Part shown: positions 8,563 through 17,294 of the stretch, piece by piece
Position numbering within the stretch: the stretch's first letter is position 1
Layout: every line of letters begins with the position of its first letter
DNA from: an uncultured Actinomycetes bacterium
GTDB taxonomy: Bacteria; Actinomycetota; Acidimicrobiia; Acidimicrobiales; RAAP-2
NCBI GenBank assembly: GCA_903828785.1
Contig: CAIKNP010000003.1
Coordinates: forward strand, 1-64,000
DNA length: 64,000 nucleotides
Reading direction: 5' to 3'
The notes under the pieces: model-generated
Seen by the model: only the letters and a program-made list of their open reading frames with translations
Told to the model about the DNA's origin: nothing
The model's database searches: none
Made by a program: the position numbers and the translations under genes

Positions 8563-9963
8563 TTAACGCTCCCGCAGTTTGGCGAGCCGATCAAGCGCTT
8601 CGTTTCGCTCCACCGCCGCGTCCACTATGGGGGCGGGGTAGCCCGTGGCCGCGAACAAACCGCCGCCACCGCCGGGTTGGAGGCAGTCGGGTGCGGACGT
8701 GTCGCGCAGCTCGGGAATCCAGCGGTGAATGTACCGTCCGTCGGGGTCGAAGCGTTCAGCTTGCAGGGTGGGGTTGAACACTCGATAGAAGGGCGAAGCG
8801 TCGGTGCCGGTGCCGGCGGTCCACTGCCAGCCGTGTTGGTTACTGGCGACGTCACCGTCAATCAGTCGCCACATAAACCACTTCGCCCCCCAACGCCAGT
8901 CGAGGTGGAGGTGCTTAACGAGAAACGACGCCGTCAACATTCGCACCCGGTTATGCATCCATCCTTCGGCGAGGAGTTGGCGCATGCCGGCGTCAACTAA
9001 GGGGTAGCCCGTTTCACCGCGCGCCCAATCGTGAAAGCGGGCGACCGCGCGATCATCAGTATCGACGGGTAAATCGGCCATGTTGGCTTGCAACACCTTC
9101 GTGGTTGACTCGGGATTGTGCCACAACACGTCAGCGTAAAACTCACGCCAGGCGATTTCGGAGCGAAAGACCTCCGACCCCCGCGAGCTGCCGTTCGTGC
9201 TCGCCAGGACCGTGCGGGGATGGATGGTGCCAAAACGAAGGTGGGGACTGAGGCGAGAGGTACCTTCGAGGGCTGGCACATTGCGCTGTTCGTCGTAGGC
9301 GGCGACGTGCGAAAGAAAGTCTTCGAGCACCGCCAGCGCTCCGGCCTCCCCCACGCGAGGGTCGTAGACCGGCGGGTCGTTGGGGAGGTCGCCGAAGTAC
9401 TCGGGTCGCTGGCGCGCGGCGTAGTGCGTGACTGCGTCCAGCGAGTCACTCTCGGCACTCACCCAGCGCACGTCCCGGGGCCGGGGGAAGGGCGCGAGTA
9501 GGGGTTCCGCTTCCCAGTAACGGCGAAAGGGCGTAAAGACCTTGGACGGCGTTCCCGCTTTGGTCAACACCGTACCCGGCGCCACCACGTAGGGCGAGTC
9601 CACGAATCGCAGATGCCGCCCGTGGACGGCGAGCTCTCGGGTCACCCTTTCGTCGCGCGCCCGTCCGCTGGGGGCGTAGTCAGCGGTGGCGACGTTGTCG
9701 GTCGCCCCGAGTTCGTGGCAAAGCGCTCGCAGGACCTCGTAGGGGTCGCCCACGCGAAGGATGAGCGCTCCCTCGAGCGACTCATCTAAGGCCGACAAGG
9801 TGTCTCGTAGGTAGGACGATCGGGCCGGACCGACGCTGGCCAAAAGCTTGGGATCAATTATGAAGACGGGAGCGACCTGCTTTTCGCCGAGGCGGACGGC
9901 CTCGAGCAGCGCGGGGTTGTCAGCGAGGCGAAGATCGCGTCGAAACCAAAAGAGGGCGGTCAC
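8563..9963 (-). CDS. phrB: deoxyribodipyrimidine photo-lyase
   Basis: This is a light-driven DNA repair enzyme that splits cyclobutane pyrimidine dimers. The 466 residues comprise an N-terminal photolyase alpha/beta domain (starting WFRRDLRLADNPAL), then the FAD-binding domain with WMHNRVRMLTASFLVKHL and the conserved block ending in HGWQWTAGTGTDA. This is the class I CPD photolyase/cryptochrome layout. The start is a GTG five bases after the recO stop. Its link to recO places it in a repair-flavoured operon. A cryptochrome function is less likely, as the active-site region is standard. Confidence 0.94.
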   Translation of the reverse strand: MTALFWFRRDLRLADNPALLEAVRLGEKQVAPVFIIDPKLLASVGPARSSYLRDTLSALDESLEGALILRVGDPYEVLRALCHELGATDNVATADYAPSGRARDERVTRELAVHGRHLRFVDSPYVVAPGTVLTKAGTPSKVFTPFRRYWEAEPLLAPFPRPRDVRWVSAESDSLDAVTHYAARQRPEYFGDLPNDPPVYDPRVGEAGALAVLEDFLSHVAAYDEQRNVPALEGTSRLSPHLRFGTIHPRTVLASTNGSSRGSEVFRSEIAWREFYADVLWHNPESTTKVLQANMADLPVDTDDRAVARFHDWARGETGYPLVDAGMRQLLAEGWMHNRVRMLTASFLVKHLHLDWRWGAKWFMWRLIDGDVASNQHGWQWTAGTGTDASPFYRVFNPTLQAERFDPDGRYIHRWIPELRDTSAPDCLQPGGGGGLFAATGYPAPIVDAAVERNEALDRLAKLRER

Positions 9964-9968
9964 GTTCG

Positions 9969-10712
9969 CTACGCCGATGACTTCGCGGTCAGGGGCGCCG
10001 TCGATCGCGAGACCTTCAAGCGCCGGCCAAAGTGGACCTCGATGGCGTGGAGCGCGAGCGCCGCCACGTCGCTGGCCCCCTCGAGATCCGACTCACGCAG
10101 TACCGGGGCGAGTTGGCCACCCATGATTCGCTGCAGTAACTGTTGCGCGGGAACCGATACGGGTGTCCCCGAACGACAGTTGCCGCACAGCATGCCACCA
10201 ACTTCGGCGTTAAAGCTCACCAGCGGCCCGGGCGACGCACAGCTCACGCACTCGTCAAGTACCGGCGCCGAACCGTCGAGGGCGAGCAACTTAAAGAAGA
10301 AGGAGGCCGGCACCAGGCTGGGCTCGTACTCGGTATTGTCGAGCGTGGTTAACACCCGCAAGAGGAGATCGAAGATGGCCTCGTCGACCACCTCCTCACT
10401 AGGAATGGCGTCCATCACCTCGACCACGGCTAGTCCGGCGGCGATGCGATCGTAGGAATCGCGCAAGGTGGAAAATCGAGTGCGGTGGGTCACGTTGCGC
10501 GTGACGTACAGGTCGCCACGGGACTTAACCAGATCAACCGTCACGTGGGCCATGGGCTCGAGGGAGCCCCCCATGCGCGAGGTCGTTTTGCGCACCCCTT
10601 TCGCGAGGATGCGCAACTTGCCGTGATGGCGAGTCCACAGGACCGCAACGCGATCCGCCTCACCCGACCGGTAGGTGCGCAGCACGACGGCCTCGTCGAC
10701 CAATTCCTTCAC
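9969..10712 (-). CDS. recO: DNA repair protein RecO
   Basis: RecO works with RecR to load RecA in recombinational repair. The 247-residue protein has the N-terminal OB fold (EAVVLRTYRSGEADRVAVLWT, then GKLRILAKGVRK) and the zinc-binding C-terminal domain with CVSC and CGNC. Length is normal. Its ATG overlaps the stop of the small membrane protein gene upstream, in the order uppS, membrane protein, recO, phrB, hemW. The recO-uppS neighbourhood is common in actinobacteria. Confidence 0.95.
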   Translation of the reverse strand: MKELVDEAVVLRTYRSGEADRVAVLWTRHHGKLRILAKGVRKTTSRMGGSLEPMAHVTVDLVKSRGDLYVTRNVTHRTRFSTLRDSYDRIAAGLAVVEVMDAIPSEEVVDEAIFDLLLRVLTTLDNTEYEPSLVPASFFFKLLALDGSAPVLDECVSCASPGPLVSFNAEVGGMLCGNCRSGTPVSVPAQQLLQRIMGGQLAPVLRESDLEGASDVAALALHAIEVHFGRRLKVSRSTAPLTAKSSA

Positions 10713-10924
10713 GAAGGGTCCTCGTCACTGGGATTCTCAAATTTCGAGCCCCTGGGCGTGATACCCATGAAGCGCTGCAACCACACCAGGAGCGCCACCA
10801 AAATCGCCAGAATGAGGGGAATCGCCAATAAGGGAATGAGCGAGGGCGCCCCGTGCAGAGCAATAGCCCATAACAGGAGATAGAGCACTCCAGCCACCAG
10901 GGCGACGCCTCGGGTGAAGGTCAT
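10709..10924 (-). CDS. small two-helix membrane protein, function unknown
   Basis: This is a 71-residue protein with two hydrophobic helices (about residues 5-23 and 28-50) and a short charged C-terminal tail. I do not recognise a family. It is supported as a gene by position: its start overlaps the uppS stop by four bases and its stop overlaps the recO start by four bases, so it is translated within the operon. A link to undecaprenyl phosphate metabolism or the membrane is only a guess from the neighbour. Confidence 0.75.
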   Translation of the reverse strand: MTFTRGVALVAGVLYLLLWAIALHGAPSLIPLLAIPLILAILVALLVWLQRFMGITPRGSKFENPSDEDPS

Positions 10925-11661
10925 GTTTCGAGCCCGCCGAAACGGCGCTCCCGCTGTTGGTACTCCCCAACGGCCTCGTAGAGATCCTCACGCCGAAAGT
11001 CGGGCCACAGCACGTCGGTGAACACGAGTTCGCTGTAGGCGTTCTCCCACATCAAGAAGTTCGAAATCCGGTACTCCCCCGAGGTGCGCACCACGAGATC
11101 GGGATCGGGCAGTTCGGGGTGATAGAGACGCTCAGCAATGGCCCGCTCGTCGACCTTATTAGCGCTTAGCCCGTCAGCCACCAGTTGCTTCACCGCATCA
11201 ACAATTTCGGCACGACCACCGTAATTGAAAGCGATGTTGAGGGTCATGGCCGTGTTGTCCTTGGTCAAGGCCGACGCCTCTTCCATTCGCCGCAAGACCC
11301 CTCGGGGCACTCGCCAGTCCCGACGTCCAGAAAAAGTGATGCGAATGCCCACCTCGTGCAGTTCGTGCTGGCGGCGCTCGAGCAGCGAACGATTGAAGTT
11401 CATAAGGTAACGCACCTCATCCACCGGTCGGCGCCAGTTCTCCGTGGAAAAGGCGTAGACCGTCAGGGCCTTTATTCCCATCGCCAGTGCTCCGTAGGTG
11501 GTGTCGACCAAGGCCTCTTCGCCGGCCCCGTGACCGTCGGTGCGTGGCAAACCCCGGCGCTGGGCCCAGCGACCATTGCCGTCCATAACCACACCCACGT
11601 GGGTAGGGATGTGCCCGGCCATGAGTTTGGCCGGAATGGGGACGGGACGGGGATCGGCCAT
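10921..11661 (-). CDS. uppS: isoprenyl transferase (undecaprenyl diphosphate synthase)
   Basis: This enzyme condenses isopentenyl diphosphate units into the polyprenyl diphosphate carrier for cell-wall synthesis. The family signature VVMDGNGRWAQRRGLPR lies near residue 25, with the catalytic Asp and the P-loop-like segment. The C-terminal signature DLVVRTSGEYRISNFLMWE is also present. Its 246 residues are typical. It heads the minus-strand operon and is divergent from dinG, 57 bases away. Exact chain length of the product cannot be read from the sequence. Confidence 0.95.
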   Translation of the reverse strand: MADPRPVPIPAKLMAGHIPTHVGVVMDGNGRWAQRRGLPRTDGHGAGEEALVDTTYGALAMGIKALTVYAFSTENWRRPVDEVRYLMNFNRSLLERRQHELHEVGIRITFSGRRDWRVPRGVLRRMEEASALTKDNTAMTLNIAFNYGGRAEIVDAVKQLVADGLSANKVDERAIAERLYHPELPDPDLVVRTSGEYRISNFLMWENAYSELVFTDVLWPDFRREDLYEAVGEYQQRERRFGGLET

Positions 11662-11718
11662 AGATAAAAACTAGTCGGGACGCCGAAACTTCTGCGCATT
11701 GACCCCTAGGGTTATCGG

Positions 11719-13689
11719 GTGGAATCATTTGACCCCGACGACGAGTTTCCCTTCGTCGACCCCGACTTCCCCGAGAGCACGCTGCACAAGCCCCAGGTCG
11801 ACGTTGACGTGGATCAAGCACTCGCCCTGCTCGACGCCATTACGAGTGCTCTCCCGGGTGGCGGCGAAAGTCGCCAGGGCCAGCGGGACATGGTCACGGC
11901 GATCGCCCACGCTCTTTCAACGGGGCAACACGCCGTCATCGAGGCCGGCACTGGCGTTGGCAAGTCGCTCGCCTATCTCGTTCCCGCAGCCCTCACTGGG
12001 CAGCGCGTCATCATCGCCACGGCCACCAAAAACCTGCAAGACCAACTCGCCCAAAAGGACGCCCCCACCGTGGCCTCCGTGGTGTCGAGGACCCGCGTGG
12101 CCGTCCTCAAGGGCAAGAGCGCATACCTCTGTCGCAACCGGGTCGACGCCGTGCAAGGTGACGCGCAACTCTCCTTCGACGATGGTTCCGATGTCCCCAA
12201 GGGCCTTGCTGACCAGATGCGTCGCGTCCTATCCTGGGCCAGCTCCACCCAAACCGGTGATCGCGACGAGTTGACCTTCGAGGTCGACGATCGAGCGTGG
12301 CGCCAATTGTCCGTGAGCCCGCAGGAATGTTTGGGCAAGAACGCGTGTCCCCAGGGCGCCAGCTGTTTTCACGAGGTGGCGAAGGACACCGCAGCCGGAA
12401 GCAACATCGTGATCGTCAACAGCCACCTCTACGCTTCGCACCTAGCCTCGGGTCGGGGTATTCTGCCGGCCCACGACTTCGTGGTCTTTGACGAAGCGCA
12501 CGAGGTGCTGGACGTCTTCGCCACCCTGCTGGGCTCTTCACTCAACGCCACCCGTTTGCGCGCTTTCGCCTCGGCGGCTCGCCCACTCTTGGGCGTTACC
12601 TTTGCCGACACCACCAATGATCTTCACGACACCGCCGATCGCCTGCAGCGCGCCCTCGAATTACAGATCGAAGCCGATCAAATGACTGGCGTGGGCGAGG
12701 ACGCCACACGCGAGCTCGTCACCGCCGCCGAACTGGTGAACAAGCTCCTCGAGGGCCTGCGCGCCCTGTCGGGCGATGGCGCGGAATCGGAGGCTCGCAA
12801 AATTCGCACATTAGGACCGGGGATCTACCTCAGCGGCGTTTTGTTGCGCTTCACCAAACCGCAGCGAGGTGAATTGCTCTACCTCGTCAAGCGTGAGCGC
12901 GAGATAGATCTGGAGCTCTCGATCATTGACGTAGCCCCGCGCTTGCAAGAAGAACTCTGGGGTGAGGTAACCGCGATCCTCACCAGCGCCACCATCCCCG
13001 ACACCTTGCCGCAGTCACTAGGACTTAGTGGTGTCGCCGTACAGAGTTTTCCCAGTCCCTTCAACTACGCCGAGCACTCCCTGCTCTACGTACCTCCCGA
13101 CATGCCCGCGCGTAACGATCCCGGCGCCGAAGCGGCCATCATCGAGGAATTAGTCGGCTTGATCACGGCCGCCGGTGGTCGCACACTCGCGCTCTTTACG
13201 AATCGCAGCGTTATGCAACGAGTCGCGGAAGCGGTGGCGCCGCGCCTGGACACTCCCGTCTTGGTGCAGGGTAGTTTGTCGCGTGATCGCATCATCAAGC
13301 AGTTCCGCGACGAGGCTTCCGCGAGTCTCTTCGCCGTCACCAGTTTCTGGCAGGGAATCGACGTTCCGGGCCACTCTCTCAGTCTGGTCACCATCGACCG
13401 ACTCCCCTTCGCCGCCCCGAACGACCCCTTGGTCATGGCCCGCCGCGAACGCGCAGCCAGTCCCTTCAACGACGTCGACCTTCCTCGGGCGACGATGCTC
13501 TTGGCTCAGGGAGTCGGCCGACTTATTCGCAACAACAGCGACATGGGCGTCGTCGCCGTCCTCGATACTCGCCTCGCTACCTCCAGCTACAAAAACAGCC
13601 TCTTTCGCAAACTCCCGCCCATGCGCCGTACGCGTGATCGCGCAGTCGTGCACGCCTTTTTGCGTGCCTTGCGTGATTCCGACGAATAA
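11719..13689 (+). CDS. dinG: DinG/XPD-like ATP-dependent DNA helicase
   Basis: This is a superfamily 2 helicase of the iron-sulfur XPD/DinG group. Walker A (AGTGVGKS) lies near residue 78 and the DEAH box (VFDEAHE) near residue 257. Four cysteines sit in the Fe-S position: one in LCRN and three in CLGKNACPQGASC. The C-terminal helicase block QGVGRLIRN is present. Length 656 fits the actinobacterial DinG-like form, which lacks the exonuclease domain. The start is a GTG, divergent from uppS. It probably resolves R-loops or damaged DNA, by family. Confidence 0.92.
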   Translation: MESFDPDDEFPFVDPDFPESTLHKPQVDVDVDQALALLDAITSALPGGGESRQGQRDMVTAIAHALSTGQHAVIEAGTGVGKSLAYLVPAALTGQRVIIATATKNLQDQLAQKDAPTVASVVSRTRVAVLKGKSAYLCRNRVDAVQGDAQLSFDDGSDVPKGLADQMRRVLSWASSTQTGDRDELTFEVDDRAWRQLSVSPQECLGKNACPQGASCFHEVAKDTAAGSNIVIVNSHLYASHLASGRGILPAHDFVVFDEAHEVLDVFATLLGSSLNATRLRAFASAARPLLGVTFADTTNDLHDTADRLQRALELQIEADQMTGVGEDATRELVTAAELVNKLLEGLRALSGDGAESEARKIRTLGPGIYLSGVLLRFTKPQRGELLYLVKREREIDLELSIIDVAPRLQEELWGEVTAILTSATIPDTLPQSLGLSGVAVQSFPSPFNYAEHSLLYVPPDMPARNDPGAEAAIIEELVGLITAAGGRTLALFTNRSVMQRVAEAVAPRLDTPVLVQGSLSRDRIIKQFRDEASASLFAVTSFWQGIDVPGHSLSLVTIDRLPFAAPNDPLVMARRERAASPFNDVDLPRATMLLAQGVGRLIRNNSDMGVVAVLDTRLATSSYKNSLFRKLPPMRRTRDRAVVHAFLRALRDSDE

Positions 13690-13708
13690 GTCGGTTCGAG
13701 AGGGTCTA

Positions 13709-13757
13709 TATGCTACTATTTCACTAGTTAATAGTGAAATGGATTGAAATTAGCATA
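13709..13757 (+). promoter_or_regulatory. nested inverted repeats before the TauE/SafE gene
   Basis: A perfect 9-bp inverted repeat (ATTTCACTA at 13718-13726, TAGTGAAAT at 13732-13740, 5-base spacer) lies inside an outer 7-bp pair (TATGCTA at 13709-13715, TAGCATA at 13751-13757). The right outer arm touches the ATG at 13757. The stretch is AT-rich in a GC-rich neighbourhood. It could be a repressor operator or an RNA fold that hides the start codon. The regulator is not identifiable here. Confidence 0.55.
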
Positions 13758-14677
13758 TGCACCTAAACCTCGCCCTCGTCGCTGGATCGGCCCTCGTTGG
13801 TTTTCTCGTGGGTCTCACCGGCATGGGTGGTGGCGCTTTGATGACCCCCATGCTGGTCATTCTTTTTAACGTCACACCCGCTTCGGCTATTTCGTCCGAC
13901 CTGGTGGCGGCCCTCTTCATGAAGCCAATGGGCGTCGCAATCCACTGGAAGCGACAGACGGTAAATGGAACCCTCGTTCGCTACCTCACCTACGGCTCGG
14001 TACCCGGTGCCCTGCTGGGCTCCTACGTCTTGCACCTGCTGGGCGGTTCAAAATCCACCCAAGTGCACCTCCAAGTCGTGCTGGGTCTCGCTTTACTCGT
14101 TGGTTCGGTGGCCATGGTGGGTCGCCTGGTCTTTCCTACGCATCACACGGCGACCGACCACGTTGACGTGCACAGAGTGCTCACCATCGCCGTCGGCGCC
14201 GTCGGCGGGTTCATGGTCGGGCTCACCTCGGTGGGGGCGGGCTCGCTCATTCTCGTGCTCTTGACCCTGATTTATCCAAGCTTGCGTTCTGACGTCCTCG
14301 TGGGCACGGACCTCACGCAAGCCCTCCCACTTACCGCCGCCGCTACCCTCGGGGCCATCCTCTTTGGCAAGGTTTCCTTCAGTCTCACCACGGCCATCAT
14401 CATCGGCGCCGTGCCCGCCGTCGTAGTTGGTGCCCTGATTTCGTCCAAGGCGCTTTCGGTGGGGCTGCGTCCCTTCCTCGCCGGAATCGCCATGCTGAGT
14501 GGCCTGAAGTACGTGGGTATGCCCATTACCTTCCTCGGCTACGCCGCGGTCGTTATTGGGGTCGGCGCGACCGCCTTAAGCGTTCGCACGGTGCGCCGCC
14601 TGCGAGCGAACTCAGATACCGAAACGGTCCATGACGTCGTCGCGCTTCTGCCATCCGGGCTCGACGGAGACCTTTAG
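13757..14677 (+). CDS. TauE/SafE family sulfite or organic-anion permease
   Basis: This is a 306-residue membrane protein of the TauE/SafE (formerly DUF81) family, whose members export sulfite, sulfoacetate or related anions. About eight hydrophobic helices occur in two related halves, each opening with a G-rich segment (FLVGLTGMGGGALMTP near residue 16 and FMVGLTSVGAGSLILVLL near residue 153). The last 22 codons overlap the 3' end of era on the other strand (14612-14677). The ATG lies at the edge of a nested inverted repeat. The substrate is unknown. Confidence 0.9.
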   Translation: MHLNLALVAGSALVGFLVGLTGMGGGALMTPMLVILFNVTPASAISSDLVAALFMKPMGVAIHWKRQTVNGTLVRYLTYGSVPGALLGSYVLHLLGGSKSTQVHLQVVLGLALLVGSVAMVGRLVFPTHHTATDHVDVHRVLTIAVGAVGGFMVGLTSVGAGSLILVLLTLIYPSLRSDVLVGTDLTQALPLTAAATLGAILFGKVSFSLTTAIIIGAVPAVVVGALISSKALSVGLRPFLAGIAMLSGLKYVGMPITFLGYAAVVIGVGATALSVRTVRRLRANSDTETVHDVVALLPSGLDGDL

Positions 14678-15517
14678 TTCGAGGTAGGTGCCCTCGGGCA
14701 ATTGACGACGGGCTGCTATGCCCACGTCCTTTAGCAGTTGTCCGCCCTTACCGATGACCATGCCCTTTTGCGATTCACGCTCCACCAGGATCTCGACGGT
14801 GACGTGGGGCCACTCGAACTCAGTGACGCGACAGTGAATGGAGTGCGGGAGCTCTTGCTTGGTCTTGCGCACCAGTTGCTCGCGCACCAACTCGGCGACC
14901 CACATGGCCTCGGGCACGTCGGAAACTTCTTCTTCGGGGTAGAGATATTCACCTTCGGGCATGCGGGCCTTGACGTAGGCGATGAGGGCGGCAGCCCCTT
15001 CGCCGGTTTTCGCCGAAACCGGGAAGTACTCGACGCGCTTGGCTACGTCACTGAGTTCCTTTTCGGCGGCGATGGCTTCCACGGCCACCTGGGCGGCCAG
15101 CAACTGAGCGGCGACCACTTCACGACCAGATTTGTCCATCTTGTTCACCACCACGCAGGGCTGCGCTCCACGCGACGAGCGGCAGGCCTGGAGCATGGTG
15201 GTAATGACGTTACGATCGCCCGGTCCAATTTCCTTACCCGCTTCGATCACCGCCAGAATAACTTCGACACCGTCGGTGCTCGCGCGAGCCGTCTCGTTGA
15301 GCCGGTTGCCCAGGGAGGTTTTAGGCCGGTGCAGACCGGGCGTGTCAACGAAGATCACTTGGATCTCGTCTTCGGTCAAGATGCCGCGAATGGCGTTGCG
15401 GGTGGTATTGGGACTGCCCGAGGTAATTGTCACCTTGGTACCGACCACTTGGTTCACCAGGGTTGATTTACCCACATTGGGACGCCCGATAATGGCGCAA
15501 AAGCCCGAACGGGTCAT
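14612..15517 (-). CDS. era: GTPase Era
   Basis: Era binds 16S rRNA and assists 30S ribosome maturation. Its 301 residues show G1 (GRPNVGKS, near residue 11), G3 (DTPGLHRP), G4 (NKMD) and a C-terminal KH domain with VIGKGGQLLKDVG. Length is normal. It is the last gene of the hrcA operon; its ATG overlaps the stop of the CNNM-type gene. Its 3' end overlaps the convergent TauE/SafE gene by 66 bases, so no terminator can lie between them. Confidence 0.97.
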   Translation of the reverse strand: MTRSGFCAIIGRPNVGKSTLVNQVVGTKVTITSGSPNTTRNAIRGILTEDEIQVIFVDTPGLHRPKTSLGNRLNETARASTDGVEVILAVIEAGKEIGPGDRNVITTMLQACRSSRGAQPCVVVNKMDKSGREVVAAQLLAAQVAVEAIAAEKELSDVAKRVEYFPVSAKTGEGAAALIAYVKARMPEGEYLYPEEEVSDVPEAMWVAELVREQLVRKTKQELPHSIHCRVTEFEWPHVTVEILVERESQKGMVIGKGGQLLKDVGIAARRQLPEGTYLELKVSVEPGWQKRDDVMDRFGI

Positions 15518-16791
15518 GATGGCTCCCGTCGTTCGATCAGCACTTCTTCAACTCGGCGTCCATCCATACGTACCACGGTAAGGCGATAGGGGTCCGCGTC
15601 AAACACGTCACCCGTTTCGGGTACCCCTCCGGCGAGGTCCAAAACGAAGCCACCCAAGGTGTCCCAGCCGTCTTTGGGCAGCACCAGATCGAATTCTTCG
15701 TTGACGTCGTCAATGTTGAGCCGACCCGACAGCACCAAGTGGTCGACGTCGTCACTGGTGGGATCGTCGTCATCGCGCACGTCGGATTCGTCAGTGATCT
15801 CTCCCACTAATTCTTCTAAGACGTCTTCCAGGGTCACCAGGCCGGCGGTGCCCCCGTATTCATCCACGACGACGAAGAGGTGATTTTGGCCCTCGCGAAT
15901 CTGCGTGAGTAGCGAAGCGACTTTCTTCGTCTCGGGGACGAAGGCCACCGGACTCATGTGCACCTCGATGAGTTCGTCTCCCTTGCCATCGGCCAACAGG
16001 CCGGCCAGGCTACGCAGGTTGATAATGCCCACCACGTCGTCGATGCCCTCGCCCAGCACCGGCAGACGGCTGCGACCCGTGCTCACCGCGACCGCGAGGC
16101 CTTCGCGCACCGTGGCGTCGTGATTGATGTCGACGAAGTCAATACGGGGCACCATCACCTCGCGAACAATGGTGTCGCCGAACTCGATAACCGAGCGAAT
16201 GAAATTACGCTCGTCCTTTTCAATCGCCTCGTCCTCGTGGGCAATCTCGGCCATAGCCAACACTTCGTCTTCGGTCATCTTCCCCGAGGTGGCCGTCGCG
16301 CCAAAGAGGCCAATCACCCCGTCGGCGATAGCCAGCAGTAATCCCGACAGCCAGCGAATGGGCCAAAAAGCCAACAGGCCGTTCACGATGGGCGCCGTAG
16401 TGAGCGCCGCTCGATCCGGGTGCAGCACCGCGAAGTTCTTGGGGATGGCTTCGAAGATGACGAAGATCACCACCACTTCAGCCACGGTGGCCACGAAGAC
16501 ACCGGCTCCGCCAAAGAGGCGGCCGGCGAGGAGACCCACCATCGTGGCCGAGACCAGCTGGCAAATCAACACCAGCAGCAGCAAAGGATTTAGAAACTTT
16601 TCGGGCGACTCGACCAGCGAGACCAGGGCCCGCGAACCTCGCATCTCCTGATCACGCAGGGAACGAGCCCGCGACTTATTCATACGAACCAGCGAGGTCT
16701 CCGCCATCGCAAAAAAGCCCGAGAGGACGAGCAGGACAAAGACGCTGACGCCGAGACCGGTGTCCGCAGTGGTCCAGGCGGCCGCGATCAC
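15514..16791 (-). CDS. CNNM/HlyC-CorC family membrane protein
   Basis: This is a 425-residue protein with an N-terminal DUF21/CNNM membrane domain (about four helices, residues 1-170), then two CBS domains (from about residue 200; MVPRIDFVDINHDATV starts the first). A CorC_HlyC transporter-associated domain follows (DGWDTLGGFVLDLAG, near residue 370). The family has been linked to magnesium or cobalt efflux and is often mislabelled hemolysin. It sits between ybeY and era, a conserved neighbourhood. Overlaps of four bases join it to both. Confidence 0.92.
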   Translation of the reverse strand: MIAAAWTTADTGLGVSVFVLLVLSGFFAMAETSLVRMNKSRARSLRDQEMRGSRALVSLVESPEKFLNPLLLLVLICQLVSATMVGLLAGRLFGGAGVFVATVAEVVVIFVIFEAIPKNFAVLHPDRAALTTAPIVNGLLAFWPIRWLSGLLLAIADGVIGLFGATATSGKMTEDEVLAMAEIAHEDEAIEKDERNFIRSVIEFGDTIVREVMVPRIDFVDINHDATVREGLAVAVSTGRSRLPVLGEGIDDVVGIINLRSLAGLLADGKGDELIEVHMSPVAFVPETKKVASLLTQIREGQNHLFVVVDEYGGTAGLVTLEDVLEELVGEITDESDVRDDDDPTSDDVDHLVLSGRLNIDDVNEEFDLVLPKDGWDTLGGFVLDLAGGVPETGDVFDADPYRLTVVRMDGRRVEEVLIERREPS

Positions 16792-17294
16792 GCGTCGTTC
16801 GAGCGGTAGTGGCGAGCGAGAATCTCACGCTCGCGTGCTTCCATGCGCTCTGCTTCGTCGTCAATCATGTGGTCCCATCCTCGCAGGTGCAAGACCCCGT
16901 GCACAATAAGGAGGGCCAGCTCGTCGTCGAAACTCACCTCGTGTTCGACGGCGTTGCGTGCCGCTACGGCGGGACAGAGCAGAATGTCCCCGACGAGTTG
17001 GGGGATGATTTCGAGGGGCGATTCGCCCGGACCCGTTCCGCCCGCGTCGGGCACCCGGCCGGTGGGCTCGGGTTCCGGGTCTATGGGGAAACTCAAGACG
17101 TCGGTGGGCCCTTGCTTGCCCATGAACTGTTCATTCAGGTCGGCAATGGTGCTTTCCGAACAGAAGATGAGTGAGACCTCGGCTGGCGGCCGCACCAACT
17201 CCTCCTCGAGAGCGGCGCGACACAGGGCCACCCAGCGCTCCAAATCGATGGCGAAGGCGTCCTGCTCGTCGGCGGCGTAAATGTCGATACTCAC
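16788..17294 (-). CDS. ybeY: endoribonuclease YbeY (16S rRNA maturation)
   Basis: YbeY is a single-strand endoribonuclease in 16S rRNA 3'-end maturation and ribosome quality control. The zinc-binding motif HGVLHLRGWDH (H-x3-H-x5-H) is intact near residue 129. The 168-residue length is normal. It overlaps phoH upstream and the CNNM-type gene downstream by four bases each. The phoH-ybeY pair is a classic conserved association. Confidence 0.96.
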   Translation of the reverse strand: MSIDIYAADEQDAFAIDLERWVALCRAALEEELVRPPAEVSLIFCSESTIADLNEQFMGKQGPTDVLSFPIDPEPEPTGRVPDAGGTGPGESPLEIIPQLVGDILLCPAVAARNAVEHEVSFDDELALLIVHGVLHLRGWDHMIDDEAERMEAREREILARHYRSNDA

